Positions 1 through 10,731 of a stretch of DNA of 64,000 nt are shown here, in pieces. The notes beneath the pieces are model-generated. The model was not told the origin of the DNA and did no database searches. It saw only the letters and a program-made list of their open reading frames with translations. Numbering within the stretch: position 1 is the first letter of the stretch; each line of letters opens with the position of its first letter. Location of the stretch: the NCBI GenBank assembly GCA_018401275.1, contig JAGYKW010000001.1, positions 186,001-250,000 of the forward strand, written 5' to 3'. The position numbers and the translations under genes are program-made. This DNA is from Nitriliruptoraceae bacterium. Lineage in GTDB: Bacteria; Actinomycetota; Nitriliruptoria; Nitriliruptorales; Nitriliruptoraceae.

Positions 1-92
1 TCGACGACCTCGGTGCCGGTCGGGACGTCGCCGCGGACGTCACGGCGGGTGACCTCGACGAGTGCGGCCGGGCCGCGCGACGGGCCGCTCAA
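1..92 (-). CDS. possible 5' end of an unidentified gene, cut by the window edge
   Basis: Reading leftward, a TTG at 92-90 overlaps the TGA stop of the sulfurtransferase gene as TTGA and opens a frame to the window edge (about 30 codons, beginning [18 protein letters not shown]). Stop-start overlap of this kind is common elsewhere in the window, which favours a coupled downstream gene. The fragment is too short to place in a family. It could also be chance open frame. Confidence 0.35.
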   Translation of the reverse strand, partial: MSGPSRGPAALVEVTRRDVRGDVPTGTEVV

Positions 93-1006
93 CGTGCGAC
101 GGGCGGCGCCTCGCCCTTCTCGATGGGTGCGCGCACGAGGTTGCCCCACTCCGTCCACGACCCGTCGTAGTTGCGCACGTCCGCGAAGCCGAGCAGGTGC
201 GTCATCACGAACCACGAGTGGCTCGAGCGTTCGCCGATGCGGCAGTAGGCGACCGTCGGCTCCGCAGGGTCCATGCCCTCACCGTCGACGTACAGCGCAC
301 GCAGCTGCTCGACGGGCAGGAAGCGGCCGGTGTCGGGGTCGACCGCGCGGCCCCACGGCACGCTGCGCGCGCCGGGGATGTGGCCGCCGCGCATCGCGCC
401 CTCCTGCGGGTAGTCGGGCATGTGGGTGCGCTCGCCGGTGAACTCCTGCGGGCTGCGCACGTCGATCATCTGGCCGTTCGCGTCCATGTGCGCCTCGACG
501 TCGCTGCGGAAGGCGCGGATGGCCGCGTCGACGCGCGCGACGACCGGGTAGCCCGCCCCGGGGGCGGGAGGCGTGATCGTCGGCCGCTCACGGGTCCACG
601 CGCGGCCCTCCGCATCCCACGCGTCGCGTCCACCGTCCATGATGCGCAGGTCGGTGTGACCGAACAGGCTGAACACCCACAGCGCGTACGCGGCCCACCA
701 GTTCGCCTTGTCGCCGTAGAACACGATCGTGTCGTCGCGACCGATGCCCTTCGCATCCATCAGCGCCGCGAAGCCAGCGCCATCGAGGTAGTCGCGCGCG
801 ACCGGGTCCTGCAGCTCGGTGTGCCAGTCGATGCGCACCGCGCCCGGCAGGTGGCCGACGTCGTAGAGCAGCGGGTCCTCGTTCGACTCGACGATGACGA
901 GCCCCGGTGTCCCGAGATGCTCGGCGACCCAGGCCGGGGTGACGAGGCGGGACGGGTCGTGGTAGCCGGCGATCTTCGGGTCGGCGTCGATGGCGTCGAT
1001 GGGCAC
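89..1006 (-). CDS. sseA: thiosulfate/3-mercaptopyruvate sulfurtransferase (two rhodanese domains)
   Basis: Transfers sulfane sulfur from thiosulfate or 3-mercaptopyruvate to a thiol acceptor in the cytoplasm. The 305-residue protein has the usual tandem layout: an inactive N-terminal rhodanese domain (about residues 15-140, starting near TPAWVAEHL) and a catalytic C-terminal one. The active-site loop is [10 protein letters not shown] around residue 254, with the catalytic Cys and the closing Arg of a CxxxxR loop. GTG at 1006 is chosen because homologous sequence begins there and a GAGG lies upstream; the open frame extends further without family similarity. It is divergent from a SufE-like gene 62 bases away, a pairing also seen around Mycobacterium tuberculosis sseA, which supports a shared sulfur-mobilisation role. 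The donor preference cannot be read from sequence. Confidence 0.9.
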   Translation of the reverse strand: MPIDAIDADPKIAGYHDPSRLVTPAWVAEHLGTPGLVIVESNEDPLLYDVGHLPGAVRIDWHTELQDPVARDYLDGAGFAALMDAKGIGRDDTIVFYGDKANWWAAYALWVFSLFGHTDLRIMDGGRDAWDAEGRAWTRERPTITPPAPGAGYPVVARVDAAIRAFRSDVEAHMDANGQMIDVRSPQEFTGERTHMPDYPQEGAMRGGHIPGARSVPWGRAVDPDTGRFLPVEQLRALYVDGEGMDPAEPTVAYCRIGERSSHSWFVMTHLLGFADVRNYDGSWTEWGNLVRAPIEKGEAPPVAR

Positions 1007-1032
1007 GGGGGACCTCGTTCGCTGGGTGTCGA

Positions 1033-1038
1033 TACGGT
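1033..1038 (+). promoter_or_regulatory. putative -10 element (TACGGT) for the sufE-like gene
   Basis: TACGGT fits the actinobacterial TANNNT -10 pattern and sits 30 bases before the GTG start in the divergent gap. No clear -35 hexamer is seen. Confidence 0.3.
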
Positions 1039-1068
1039 CGGGGTCGCCGAGGGTAGGGAGGAACACCC

Positions 1069-1509
1069 GTGAAGCTGCCCGACCGCCTTGCGAACGTTGT
1101 GGACGACTTCCTCGCCGCGCCACCGGAGCTGCGCACCGAGCTGCTGCTCGAGTACTCGGAGCGGCTCCCCGGCCTGCCCGCCGAGCTGTCCGGCCCGGAG
1201 GGTCGCGACCGCTTCGAGCAGGTCGAGGAGTGCCAGACCCCGTTCTTCCTCGCCACCGACATCCATGACGGCGACGTCGCCCTCTACTTCGACTGCCCGC
1301 CGCAGGCACCGACCACCCGCGGGTTCGCCGGGATCCTCCACACCGGACTCGACGGCGCGACCCCCGAGGAGATCCTCGCCGTGCCCGCCGACTTCCACCA
1401 CGGGATGGGACTCGCGGAGGTGATCAGCCCGCTGCGCATGCGCGGCATGGACGCGATCCTGTTCCGGCTCAAGCGTCAGGTCGCCGCCAGGGCCGCCCTC
1501 GAGGACTGA
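1069..1509 (+). CDS. SufE family cysteine-desulfurase sulfur acceptor
   Basis: SufE proteins accept persulfide sulfur from a cysteine desulfurase and pass it to Fe-S assembly. The 146-residue length and the run [20 protein letters not shown], the acceptor cysteine in VEECQTPFF (about residue 55), the block [17 protein letters not shown] and the ending [19 protein letters not shown] match the family end to end. GTG at 1069 follows a good GGGAGGA ribosome site. It is divergent from the sulfurtransferase gene and no suf operon is in view, so it may act with that enzyme or with a distant SufS; this is inference. Confidence 0.9.
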   Translation: MKLPDRLANVVDDFLAAPPELRTELLLEYSERLPGLPAELSGPEGRDRFEQVEECQTPFFLATDIHDGDVALYFDCPPQAPTTRGFAGILHTGLDGATPEEILAVPADFHHGMGLAEVISPLRMRGMDAILFRLKRQVAARAALED

Positions 1510-1565
1510 GCCGCGGAACTGCTGCGGCGGCTGCGCGCACACCGGGGCCGGTCACAGCCGGTCGC

Positions 1566-1571
1566 TAGCGT
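1566..1571 (+). promoter_or_regulatory. putative -10 element (TAGCGT) for the recCBD operon
   Basis: A TANNNT hexamer 27 bases before the recC GTG start, in the 89-base gap after the sufE-like gene. No good -35 is visible. Confidence 0.3.
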
Positions 1572-1598
1572 CCGGCGAAGCATGAGGGGGCCGGCAGC

Positions 1599-4500
1599 GT
1601 GACGCTCGACCTGAGGATCGCCAGCCGTCCGGAGGCGCTGCTCGACGTCCTCGCGGAGCGCCTCGCCCGTGTCCCCGACGACCCGTTCGCCTTCGACCTC
1701 GTCGTCGTGCCCAACGCCGGCATGCGGGAGTGGGTCAGCACCGAGCTGATCGTCCGGCTCGGGGTCCTCTCGAACGTCGAGTTCGCGTTCCCCGCCGAGC
1801 TGGCGCGCCGCACGCTCGGTGCGCCCGACCCGGCCGACGATCCGTGGCGTCCCGAACGGCTCGCCTGGCACGTGCTGGCGCTGATGGTCGAGGGCGCCGA
1901 CCTCGGGCGCACCCCGTGGGAGGGGCTGCCGCCCCGCCCGTGGACGGTCGCGCGGCACGTCGCCGACCTGCTGGAGCGCACGGCGTCGCAGCGGCCCGAC
2001 CTCGTCGACACGTGGCTCGAGGACACCGGTGATGCGGGGCTCGGGCCGGCGCGCGGTTGGCAGCCGGCGACCTGGCGCCCTGCGTGCCCGGGTCGAGGAG
2101 CCGTCGCCGGCCGAACGACTGCTTGCGGCGATCGGGGGCGCGGGTGCCGGTGCCGGCGCGGATCGCCCGGCGCTGCCCGAACGGTTGAGCGTGTTCGGCC
2201 TGTCCGCCCTGTCCGGCCCGGCGGCAGCGGTGCTCGTCGAGGCCGCGCGGACCAGCGACGTGCTGGTGCTCGCGACGACCGCGTCGCAGGCCGCGGTGCG
2301 TGACGCGGTCGCGACCGAGCCCCGGGGGAGCAGTGCGCGCGACCTGATCGTCGCGCCGGAACGGCCGGCGGACGTCCGTCAGGACCTCCACCCGCTGCTC
2401 GCCTCGTGGGGCAGACCTGCGCTGGAGGCGGCGAGCATGCTCGCGCGTCTGCCGGTGGAACCGACGCTGCTCGGGTCGGCGCCGGAGGCGGACGGGGAAG
2501 AGGGCTCGGGCGCGGCGCGTTCGCAGCTCGTCCGGCTCCAGTCGGCCGTGCACGACGCGACGCCGGCCGCACCCAGCCAGCTCGACCGCGAGCATGACGG
2601 GGACGGCAGCGTGCAGGTCCACGCCTGCCACGGGATCGTGCGCCAGCTCGAGGTCCTGCGCGACGCGCTGCTGCACGCGATGGAGGCGGACCCGACGCTC
2701 CTGCCGCGCGACATCGCCGTGCTGTGTGCGGACCTCGAGGCCGTCGCGCCCCTCGCCGTCCCCATCCTCGGTGCGGACGTCGGCGGACGCCACCTGCCCG
2801 TGCTGGTCACCGACCGGGCGGCCAGCACCACGCCGCCCGTCCAGGCCGCGTTCGATGCGGCGCTCGCGCTCGCGACCTCACGCCTCGAACGTGACGAGGT
2901 GCTGACGTTCCTCTCGCTGCCCGTCGTGGCCGCCGCGCTCGGGCTCGACGCCGATGACCTCGTCATCCTCGAGCGCGTCGCGGACGACCTCGACGTGCGC
3001 TGGGGTCACGACGCCACCCATCGTCAGCGCTGGGGCTACCCGGCCGGGATGAGCGTCGGCACCTGGCGGGAGACGCTCGACCGTCTGCTGGCCGGCCTGC
3101 TGCTCGACCCCGACGACGGGCCGGTCGCAGGGATCGCGCCGGCCACCGGCTTCGGGATGCAGGACCTGGCCCGCATCGGACGGCTCGCCGACGCGCTCGC
3201 CGCCGTCGCGCACCTCGCGGCGCTCGCCGGGAACACACGGTCGATGGCCGAGTGGGCGGCGCCGCTGCGCTGGACCGTCGACACCCTGCTCCGTCCGCAG
3301 CGCAGCGTCGACGCGTCGACGCACGCGTTCGCCGCGCAGGCCGCACAGGTCCGCGAGGTCGTCGACCAGCTGGTCGCGGACGCCGCCGGCGCGGCGGTCG
3401 AGCATCCGCTCGACGTGCGCGAGGTCCGCGCGGCGCTCGCCGACCGGATGGTCAGTGGCGGGTCCCGGGCACGGCTGCGCACCGGTCACGTCAGCGTCGC
3501 GTCGCTCAGCCCGCTGCGCGGCGTGCCCTTCCGCATCGTCGCGGTCGTCGGCGTCGACGACACGCTGCTGTCCGTCCGCGGCGCGGACGACGACGACGTG
3601 CTCGCGCTCGCCCCACGCATCGGCGAGCGCGACGCCTCGACCGAACGGCGCGCCGCGCTGCTCGACGCGCTGCTCGCCGCGCGCGACACGCTGATCGTGA
3701 CCTGCGACGGGCAGGACGTCCGCACCGGCCGCACGCTCGAGCTGCCCACCGTCGTCGAGGAGCTGCTCGACGCGCTGCCCGCGCCCGAGCCGACGCTCGG
3801 TGCACCGCTGGTCGTGCGGCATCCGCGACACCTCGCCGACCGTCGCAACCTCACCGTCGGGGCGGGGTCGCTGCCGCGCGTGGACCGGGCGCGACCGTGG
3901 ACGTTCGCGCCATCGGCGCTGCGGGCGCTCGCCACCCTCGAGGGCGCGCAGGACGTGGCGCCCCGGCCCGCAGCCGGCGCGGGCGTGCTCACCGCCACGA
4001 GCGGAGCGTCGCGCTGGCGGACGGTCCCGCTCCCGGCCGGCCTGCACGACGGCGACGGTGGCGACGACAGCGACCGTGGCGACGAGGCGTCCGACCGCGA
4101 GCTCGTCCAGCTGCGGCTCGAGGACGTCATCGAGGCGCTGCGCCGGCCCGCACGGGTCCTGCTCCGTGAGCGTCTCGGCGTCCGGCTGCCCCGCGACCTG
4201 ACGGCCAACCCTCGCACCATCGAGCTGTGGGTCGACGACCCGCTCGCCCGCTGGGCGCTCGGTCAGGACCTCCTCGCCCACCTCACGACGGGCGGGAACC
4301 CCGACGGCTGGCTGGCGACCCGACCGGCCGCGGGCGGGATCCCTCCCGGTCGCATCGGACGCTCGCTGCTCACCGGCTTCGTCGACGAGGTCGTCGCGCT
4401 GCACGAGGCGGCCGGACGTCCGGTCAGCACCGCCGCCGCGGCGTCACCGCTGGCCGCCCGACCCGGACACCGCATCGAGCTGCTGCCCGTCGGCCTCGAG

Positions 4501-5139
4501 CTCGACCTCCCGGCCGCCGTGCACGGGGTGCGCCGCGTGCGGCTCGTCGGTGGCGTCAGCCACGTCGACGGCAGCGTCGTCGACGTGCGCTACTCGAGCG
4601 ACCATCCATCGCAGGTCGTCGCGGCCGCGGTCGGGCTGCTCGCCGCCGTCGCCCAGGACGGCCCGGGCGTCGACCGCGCCCGGATCGTCCGGCGCGCACC
4701 GTCCTCCGCGCGCGACGAGGAACCGGTCGTCCGCGAGCTGGCCGTGCAGGGTGAGGACGCGACGCTCCGCGCCGAGCGCGCCCGCGACGCGCTGACGGCG
4801 CTCGTCGACCTGGCCCTGCGGGTGCGCACCGGCCCCGCGCCGCTGCTCCCGCGCGCCGCCTGGTCGCTCGATGCGACGAGCGACGTCACGCTGCCCCCCT
4901 CCGGCACGCTCAAGAGCGACGTCGAGCGCGACCTCTCCGACACCGCGCTGCAGGTCGTGCTCGGGGTCGGGTCGCTCGCCGAGCTCGCCGAGCAGGACGA
5001 CGGACCGCTCGAGGTCGGACTGCCCGACGCCCCCACGCCCGTGCAGCGCTGGTCGCTCGCGCTGTGCGAGCCGCTGCGCAGCCCGTTCGCGCTGCCCATC
5101 GCGAACGACGACGACGCGTCCGGCGGGGGTGCGCGATGA
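1599..5139 (+). pseudogene. recC: recC, exodeoxyribonuclease V gamma subunit, interrupted by a 2-base frameshift
   Basis: RecC scaffolds the RecBCD helicase-nuclease that resects double-strand breaks and recognises Chi. The N-terminal part (IASRPEALLDVLAERL, VVVPNAGMREWV, GVLSNVEFAFPAEL) reads in one frame up to about 2076 (TWR). The remainder, from ALRARVEEPSPAERLL, continues in another frame at 2077 and runs to 5139. Homologues have a continuous W-(Q)-ALRAR-type sequence here, so two bases appear missing from a GCGCC context at 2076-2079; adding them gives 1,180 residues, normal for RecC. Without correction the first frame stops at 2303 after 234 codons. Everything downstream looks intact and uses the same codon bias, so recent mutation or a sequencing/assembly error are the options. 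It overlaps recB by ATGA. GTG start follows a GAGGGGG ribosome site. Confidence 0.85.
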
Positions 5140-8100
5140 GCGCCGCCGAGCACCTCGACCTGCGTGCCCGGCTCCCGCGCGGGCTGAGCGCGGTGGAGGC
5201 GTCGGCCGGCACCGGCAAGACGTTCGCGCTGACGGCGCTCGCCGTCCAGGGCGTCGTGCTCGACGGGGTGCGGACCGAGCAGCTGCTCGTCGTCACCTTC
5301 ACCCGGGCGGCCGCCGCCGAGCTGCGCGGCCGGATCCGTGCCGGCCTGCGCGACGCGTCGGCCGCGCTGCGCACCGTCGCCACCACCGGCGAGGTCCCCG
5401 CCGGGCTCGACGACTGGCTGGACGCGCTGTGCCGGACGGACGGCGCACCGACCGACGCGCCGCCGCCGGCTGAGGAAGCGCAGCGGCGGGCAGCGGCCGC
5501 GGCGCTCGCGCTGTCCACCCTCGACCGCGCGACGATCACGACGCTGCACGGCTTCTGCCAGGCCGCGCTGACCCAGCTCGGGCTGCGCGGCAGCGGGGCC
5601 GGCGCGCGCTTCACGACCGACGTCCAGCGGCTGCGGACCGACGTGGTGCGCGACGGTCTGCTCACGCTGCTCGATGCTGACCCGGACGCGCTGCGGCGCA
5701 GCAAAGGCGCCAGCAAGAGCAGCAGCAAGAAGGGTGAGGGCGAGCCCGCACGCCTCGAGACACCACGTGACGTCGAGCAGCGCATCGACCAGCTCGTCCG
5801 GGTCGTGCTCGCGAGCGACGCGCACGTCGCCCCGCTCGGGACGTCGAGCGAACCCGTCGCCGACGCGACCGCCCGCTTCACCGAAGGGGTCGTCGAGGCG
5901 CTGCGGGAGCGGCTCGAGTCGGAGGGCGAGCTGACCTTCGACGAGCTCGTGCGGCGCATGGACCTGACGCTCGACCCGGCACATGGCGGGACGGTCGCCG
6001 CCCGGCAGCTGCGTGAACGGCTGCGGCTCGTGCTCGTCGACGAGATGCAGGACACCGACGCCGTGCAGTGGCGCATCCTGCAGCGTGCGTTCCTGCTCGA
6101 CCCCGAACGCATCGGTCCGCCCGCGGACGTCGTCATCGTCGGCGACCCCAAGCAGTCGATCTACCGCTTCCGCGGCGCCGACATCGACGCCTACCTCGAG
6201 GCCTCCGCGCTGGCCGGGGCGCAACGCCGTTCGCTCGGCAACAACTGGCGCTCGTCCGCGCCGCTGCTGTCCGCCCTCGACGTGCTGATGCGCGGTGCAC
6301 GGTTCGGCGGACCGCGCATCGCCTACCAGCACGTCGAACCGGGTCGGCCGCTCGACTCGCGCGTCACGGGGGCCGGTGCGCCGCTCGAGCTGCGCTGGAT
6401 CCGGCGTGACGGGACGCTGCCGCTCGCCCAGGACGGCTACCGGCTGCTGACCGACGGCGGGGACGCCCGGGTGCTCGACGACCTCGCTGCGAGGGTCGTC
6501 GAGATGCTGCGCGTCGGTCGGATCGTCGCGAGCGACGCGGACCGTGCCGACCCTGCGGTCGCGGTGGCCGACGACGGCACGCGACCGCTCGCCGCACGCG
6601 ACGTCGCCGTGCTCGTGCGGCGCAACGCCGAGGCGACCGCCGTCGTCGACCGGCTCGCGGAGGTCGGCGTCCCGGCCGTGCAGCCCAAGGGCGGCCGCGT
6701 CTACGACACCGAGGCGTTCGCGCAGTGGCGCATCCTGCTCGCCGCCCTCGCACGCCCGTCCGACACGGACCTGGTGCGCGCGCTCGTCGTGTCGTGGTTC
6801 GTGGACGCCGGGGCTGACGCGGTCGACGACGAGCTGCGCATCGACGAGCTGCAGCGCACGTGCGGGGCGTGGCGCGCGCTGCTCGCCGCCGACGGGATGA
6901 TGGCGCTGCTCGCTGCGATGCGTGCCGACGACGACGTCGCCGCGGCGCTCGCCCGATCCGGCGAGCGTGGCCTGACCGACCTCGAGCATCTCGCCGAGCT
7001 CGTGCACGTCGCGGCCGGCGCCCGCGGGCTGCCCGCAGCCGTCGCGCTGCGCACGCTCGAGGAGCTCGCGCTCGCCAGCGACCGGGGTGAGGACGACACG
7101 GACGATCCGTCGGTGCGCCGCATCGGCAGCGACGGCGACGCGGCGCAGGTGATGACCTACCACGCGGCGAAGGGCCTCGAGTTCCCCGTCGTGCTGCTGC
7201 CGTATGCGAACCGGTCGCAGAACCTGCGTCAGCCATGGGCGTTCCGCAGCGCCGCCGGACGCGTCGTCGACGCCGGGTCGGGGCTCGACTGGACCCCGGC
7301 GGACGGTTCGGACGGTGCGGGGGGCGCGGAAGGCGCCGGGACCGAGCCGCCCGATGCGCCGCACGCGCGCAAGAAGGACCGTCAGGAGGCGGCTCGTCTC
7401 GAGCAGGCCGGCGACGAGGCGCGGCTCCTCTACGTCGCGCTGACCCGTGCCCGCGACCGCTGCATCGTCTGGTGGTGGCCGGTGAGCGGCAGCGACAAGA
7501 GCCTGCTCGCCACGCTCCTGTTCGGGGACCGTGACGTCGACGGTGCGCTCGTCGACGGCGCGGTGTCCCCGAAGCTCAAGGACCTGACCGACCCGCTGAC
7601 CGCGACGCTGCTGAGCGAGCTCGCCGCGCGGGCCGACGGCACGATCGATGTCGCCGAGGTGCCGGCCGTCATGCCGGACGGGCAGCACGTGCCCGCCGCG
7701 CCGGCGCGAAGCGAAGAGCCGAGCATCGCGACGCTCGGTCGTGACGTGCACGAGCCGGACGTGTGGCGATGGTCGTTCACCGGCCTGCTGCGTCCCCCGC
7801 CGGGCGCCGCACGCAGCGTCGCCGACGATGCGGCCACGGTGCTGCGCGGCGGCACGGACGAGCCGGACGCACCGGATGCGGTCGATGGTGCGGCGGCGGA
7901 CGGTGCGGGGGAGCCCGGCGACGCCGCCACCGCGGCCACCACTGCCGCTCCCTCTGCCGCTCCCTCTGCGGACGACGGTCCGTCCGGGCCGCTCATCGAC
8001 CTCCCCGGCGGGACGAGTTTCGGTGTGCTCGTGCACGAGGCGCTCGAGGTCGTCGACCTGTCCGCCGAACCCGACGTGCTCGCCGCCGAGCTCACGCGCG

Positions 8101-8795
8101 AGATCGAGCAGCGCGCGACCCGCGGTGCGATGGCCGTCGACGTCGCGCGGCTCACGGACGGGCTGGTCGCCGCGCTGTCGACCCCGCTCGACCCGCTGCT
8201 CCCCGGGATGCGCCTGCGCGACTTCCCACCGCGCGACCGGATCCCCGAGCTCGTCTTCGAGCTGCCCGTCGCCGACACGCACGCCCGGGTCGCGCTGCCC
8301 GACCTCGCCGCTGCCGTCGCTGAAGCGCTCGATCCCGACGACCCCTACCGCGACACGTTCGCGACGCTGCCCGACCGGGTCGAGCGGGCCCGCTTCGCCG
8401 GCTGGCTCACCGGCGTCGTCGACCTCGCGCTGCGCACGCCCGACGGTCGCTACGTCGTCGCGGACCACAAGACGAACCGGCTGACCGATGCGGCCGGCCG
8501 GCCCGCCTACGACGCGGCCGCGATGCACGCCGCGATGCTCCACGGCGAGTATCCGCTGCAGGCACTCCTCTATCTGGTCGGCATGCACCGGGTGCTGGGC
8601 CGTCGGCTCGCCGGCTACGACCCGGACCATCATCTCGCCGGCGCCGCGTTCCTGTTCCTGCGCGGCATGGCCGGGCCGGACACGCCGCTGCGTGACGGGG
8701 TGCGCGACGGCGTGTGCGTGTGGCGGCCGGCGACCGCGGCCGTGCTCGCCGCGGACGAGGTGCTCGCCGGGCTGCAGCGGAGGGGTGGGCGATGA
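5136..8795 (+). CDS. recB: RecBCD enzyme subunit RecB (UvrD-type helicase plus nuclease)
   Basis: RecB is the 3'-5' helicase and the only nuclease of RecBCD. Visible in its 1,219 residues: Walker A VEASAGTGKTFA (about 20-31), motif II DEMQDTD (about 301; most RecB have DEFQDTD), motif III IVGDPKQSIYRFRGAD (about 334), motif V VMTYHAAKGLEFP (about 672), motif VI LLYVALTRARDR (about 764), an Ala/Thr/Pro-rich linker (about 890-955) and a C-terminal PD-(D/E)XK domain with ADHKTN (about 1108), the equivalent of the DYK catalytic core. A lysine/serine-rich insert SKGASKSSSKKGEG lies near residue 190. The ATG start overlaps the recC stop as ATGA and the end overlaps recD the same way, so the three are translationally coupled. 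Confidence 0.95.
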   Translation: MSAAEHLDLRARLPRGLSAVEASAGTGKTFALTALAVQGVVLDGVRTEQLLVVTFTRAAAAELRGRIRAGLRDASAALRTVATTGEVPAGLDDWLDALCRTDGAPTDAPPPAEEAQRRAAAAALALSTLDRATITTLHGFCQAALTQLGLRGSGAGARFTTDVQRLRTDVVRDGLLTLLDADPDALRRSKGASKSSSKKGEGEPARLETPRDVEQRIDQLVRVVLASDAHVAPLGTSSEPVADATARFTEGVVEALRERLESEGELTFDELVRRMDLTLDPAHGGTVAARQLRERLRLVLVDEMQDTDAVQWRILQRAFLLDPERIGPPADVVIVGDPKQSIYRFRGADIDAYLEASALAGAQRRSLGNNWRSSAPLLSALDVLMRGARFGGPRIAYQHVEPGRPLDSRVTGAGAPLELRWIRRDGTLPLAQDGYRLLTDGGDARVLDDLAARVVEMLRVGRIVASDADRADPAVAVADDGTRPLAARDVAVLVRRNAEATAVVDRLAEVGVPAVQPKGGRVYDTEAFAQWRILLAALARPSDTDLVRALVVSWFVDAGADAVDDELRIDELQRTCGAWRALLAADGMMALLAAMRADDDVAAALARSGERGLTDLEHLAELVHVAAGARGLPAAVALRTLEELALASDRGEDDTDDPSVRRIGSDGDAAQVMTYHAAKGLEFPVVLLPYANRSQNLRQPWAFRSAAGRVVDAGSGLDWTPADGSDGAGGAEGAGTEPPDAPHARKKDRQEAARLEQAGDEARLLYVALTRARDRCIVWWWPVSGSDKSLLATLLFGDRDVDGALVDGAVSPKLKDLTDPLTATLLSELAARADGTIDVAEVPAVMPDGQHVPAAPARSEEPSIATLGRDVHEPDVWRWSFTGLLRPPPGAARSVADDAATVLRGGTDEPDAPDAVDGAAADGAGEPGDAATAATTAAPSAAPSADDGPSGPLIDLPGGTSFGVLVHEALEVVDLSAEPDVLAAELTREIEQRATRGAMAVDVARLTDGLVAALSTPLDPLLPGMRLRDFPPRDRIPELVFELPVADTHARVALPDLAAAVAEALDPDDPYRDTFATLPDRVERARFAGWLTGVVDLALRTPDGRYVVADHKTNRLTDAAGRPAYDAAAMHAAMLHGEYPLQALLYLVGMHRVLGRRLAGYDPDHHLAGAAFLFLRGMAGPDTPLRDGVRDGVCVWRPATAAVLAADEVLAGLQRRGGR

Positions 8796-10723
8796 GCGCG
8801 ACGGGCGGTCCGATCGTCGGCGACGCGCGTGCAGGGGAGCGTCACGTCGTCGAGCTGCTCGCCCGACGCTTCGGGGTCGACGACCCGGTCGTGCTGCGTC
8901 TCGCGCGGCTCACGGTGCGGGCGGCTGCCGCCGGACACTCGTGTCTCGACCTGGCGCTGCTCGACGCGGAGCTGGTCGCCTCGCTCGACGCGCGCCGGCT
9001 CGCCCGCGACGTCGTCGGTGCGCGCGACGACCGTGCCGACGACGACGGGCCGCTCCCCGGGCTCGAGGTCGCGCTCACCGCGCTGCGGGAGTGCGCCGCC
9101 GTGCACGTCGTCGCGGCGCTGCCTGAGGAGGCGGACGGGGATGGGGACGCGGACGGAGGAGTGGACGGGGACGGCATCCGCATCGTCGGCCCGCGGCCGC
9201 TCGTGCTCGACGGCACGCGCCTGTCGACCCAGCGGGAGCATGCGGCGGAGCAGCGGCTCATCCGTGCGCTCGCACGCCGCGCCGCCGCCGCACCCGAGCC
9301 GATGCCTGCCGGCCCGACCCGCCTCACCGACGACCCCGACCAGGTCGCGGCCGTGGCCGCGCTCGCCGACGCCGGGGTCCGCGCGGGCATCGGGGTGCTC
9401 GCCGGAGGTCCGGGCACCGGCAAGACCACCACGATCGCGGCGCTGCTCGCCGCCCGCCTCGAGGCCGACCTGGCGGCGCACGCGGACGGGGGAGCGGGTC
9501 CGGGTGCCCGTCCGCTGCGCATCGCGCTCGCCGCGCCGACCGGCAAGGCCGCCGCGCGGCTGACCGAGTCGCTGCGCGCGGCACTCCCGCGCATCGCGCA
9601 GGTGCATGGGGAGACGGTCGCCCGGCAGCTCGGGCTGCTGGAGGCGACGACCGTGCACCGTCTGCTTGGGATCGGGCGCGGTGGGACACGACGCGACGAT
9701 GCATCGCTGCCGCATGACCTCGTCGTGATCGATGAGGCGTCGATGCTCGCGCTGCCGCTCGCCGCGACGCTGCTCGGTGCGCTCGACGACCGGACGCAGC
9801 TCGTGCTCGTCGGCGACCCGGACCAGCTCGAGAGCGTCGAGACCGGATCGGTGCTGCGTGCGCTGGTCGACACGCTCACTGCTGACGGCGGGCCGCTCGC
9901 CCGGCTCACCCGCAACCATCGCCTCGACACGACGGACGCGGCAGCGGACGAGCTCGCTCGCGCGGTGCGTGACGGTGACGTCGACGGGGCGCTGCGCCTG
10001 GCGCGAGACGCGGCAGGAGGGGACGGCGGGTCGCTGCGCTTCATCGCCACCGACGACCCGCTGCGTCACGCCGCGGCGGTGGTCGCACCGCTGCTCGACG
10101 ACGGTGAAGGTGGCGGACTGCTCGCTGCGATCGCAGCGGCGCAGGAGGGGGACGGTGCCGCGGCGCTCACGGCGCTCGCGGGCGCACGGCTGCTGTGCGC
10201 GCATCGACACGGGCCGCACGGCGCGTCCATGTGGGTGGAGCGGCTGCGCGCGCAGCTCGTCGCGCACGTCGGTGCCGGCGGGGCGTCGCCCGGGGACGTC
10301 TGGCTACCGGGCGAGCCGGTCATGGCGCTCGCGAACGACGAGCGCACCGGGCTCGTCAACGGCGACACGGGCGTGGTGGTCGGTCGAGGGGGAGCGCGAC
10401 GGCTCGTGTTCGAGCGTCGGGACGGGACGCTGCTGGAGCGTCCGGCGGAGGCGCTGCCCGACGTCGTGAGCGCGTACGCGGTCACCGTGCACAAGAGCCA
10501 GGGCAGCGAGTACGGGACGGTCGTCGTCGTGCTGCCGCCTGCGACGTCACCGCTCGCGACGCGCGAGCTCCTCTACACGGCGATCACGCGTGCGCGGCGG
10601 CGCGTCGTCCTTGTCGGTGACGAGGCGGCGCTGCGGGCCGCGGTCGGCCGCCCGTCGGTCCGGATGGGTGGCCTCGCCGAGGGGCTCGCCCGTGCACTGC
10701 CCGCGTCGTCCGCGTCTGGTTGA
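8792..10723 (+). CDS. recD: RecBCD enzyme subunit RecD (SF1B 5'-3' helicase)
   Basis: RecD is the fast 5'-3' motor of RecBCD. The 643-residue protein shows Walker A GGPGTGKTTT (about 205), motif Ia LAAPTGKAAARL, motif II IDEASML (about 313), motif III VLVGDPDQLESV (about 340), LTRNHR, and the C-terminal UvrD-like block VTVHKSQGSEYG (about 564) with LLYTAITRARRRVVLVG (about 593). The N-terminal portion is the variable RecB-interacting domain. ATG overlaps the recB stop (ATGA). Residues 115-130 contain a short Asp/Gly repeat (GDGDADGGVDGDG) that looks like an expanded loop. Operon order C-B-D is the actinobacterial one. Confidence 0.95.
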   Translation: MSATGGPIVGDARAGERHVVELLARRFGVDDPVVLRLARLTVRAAAAGHSCLDLALLDAELVASLDARRLARDVVGARDDRADDDGPLPGLEVALTALRECAAVHVVAALPEEADGDGDADGGVDGDGIRIVGPRPLVLDGTRLSTQREHAAEQRLIRALARRAAAAPEPMPAGPTRLTDDPDQVAAVAALADAGVRAGIGVLAGGPGTGKTTTIAALLAARLEADLAAHADGGAGPGARPLRIALAAPTGKAAARLTESLRAALPRIAQVHGETVARQLGLLEATTVHRLLGIGRGGTRRDDASLPHDLVVIDEASMLALPLAATLLGALDDRTQLVLVGDPDQLESVETGSVLRALVDTLTADGGPLARLTRNHRLDTTDAAADELARAVRDGDVDGALRLARDAAGGDGGSLRFIATDDPLRHAAAVVAPLLDDGEGGGLLAAIAAAQEGDGAAALTALAGARLLCAHRHGPHGASMWVERLRAQLVAHVGAGGASPGDVWLPGEPVMALANDERTGLVNGDTGVVVGRGGARRLVFERRDGTLLERPAEALPDVVSAYAVTVHKSQGSEYGTVVVVLPPATSPLATRELLYTAITRARRRVVLVGDEAALRAAVGRPSVRMGGLAEGLARALPASSASG

Positions 10724-10731
10724 CTCGGGCC

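Noticed and set aside
4590-8633. A 1,347-codon open frame on the minus strand opposite recC-recB
   Set aside because: Antisense shadow of high-GC coding sequence; composition is Arg/Gly/Val-rich with no domain, while the plus strand has full RecB motifs.
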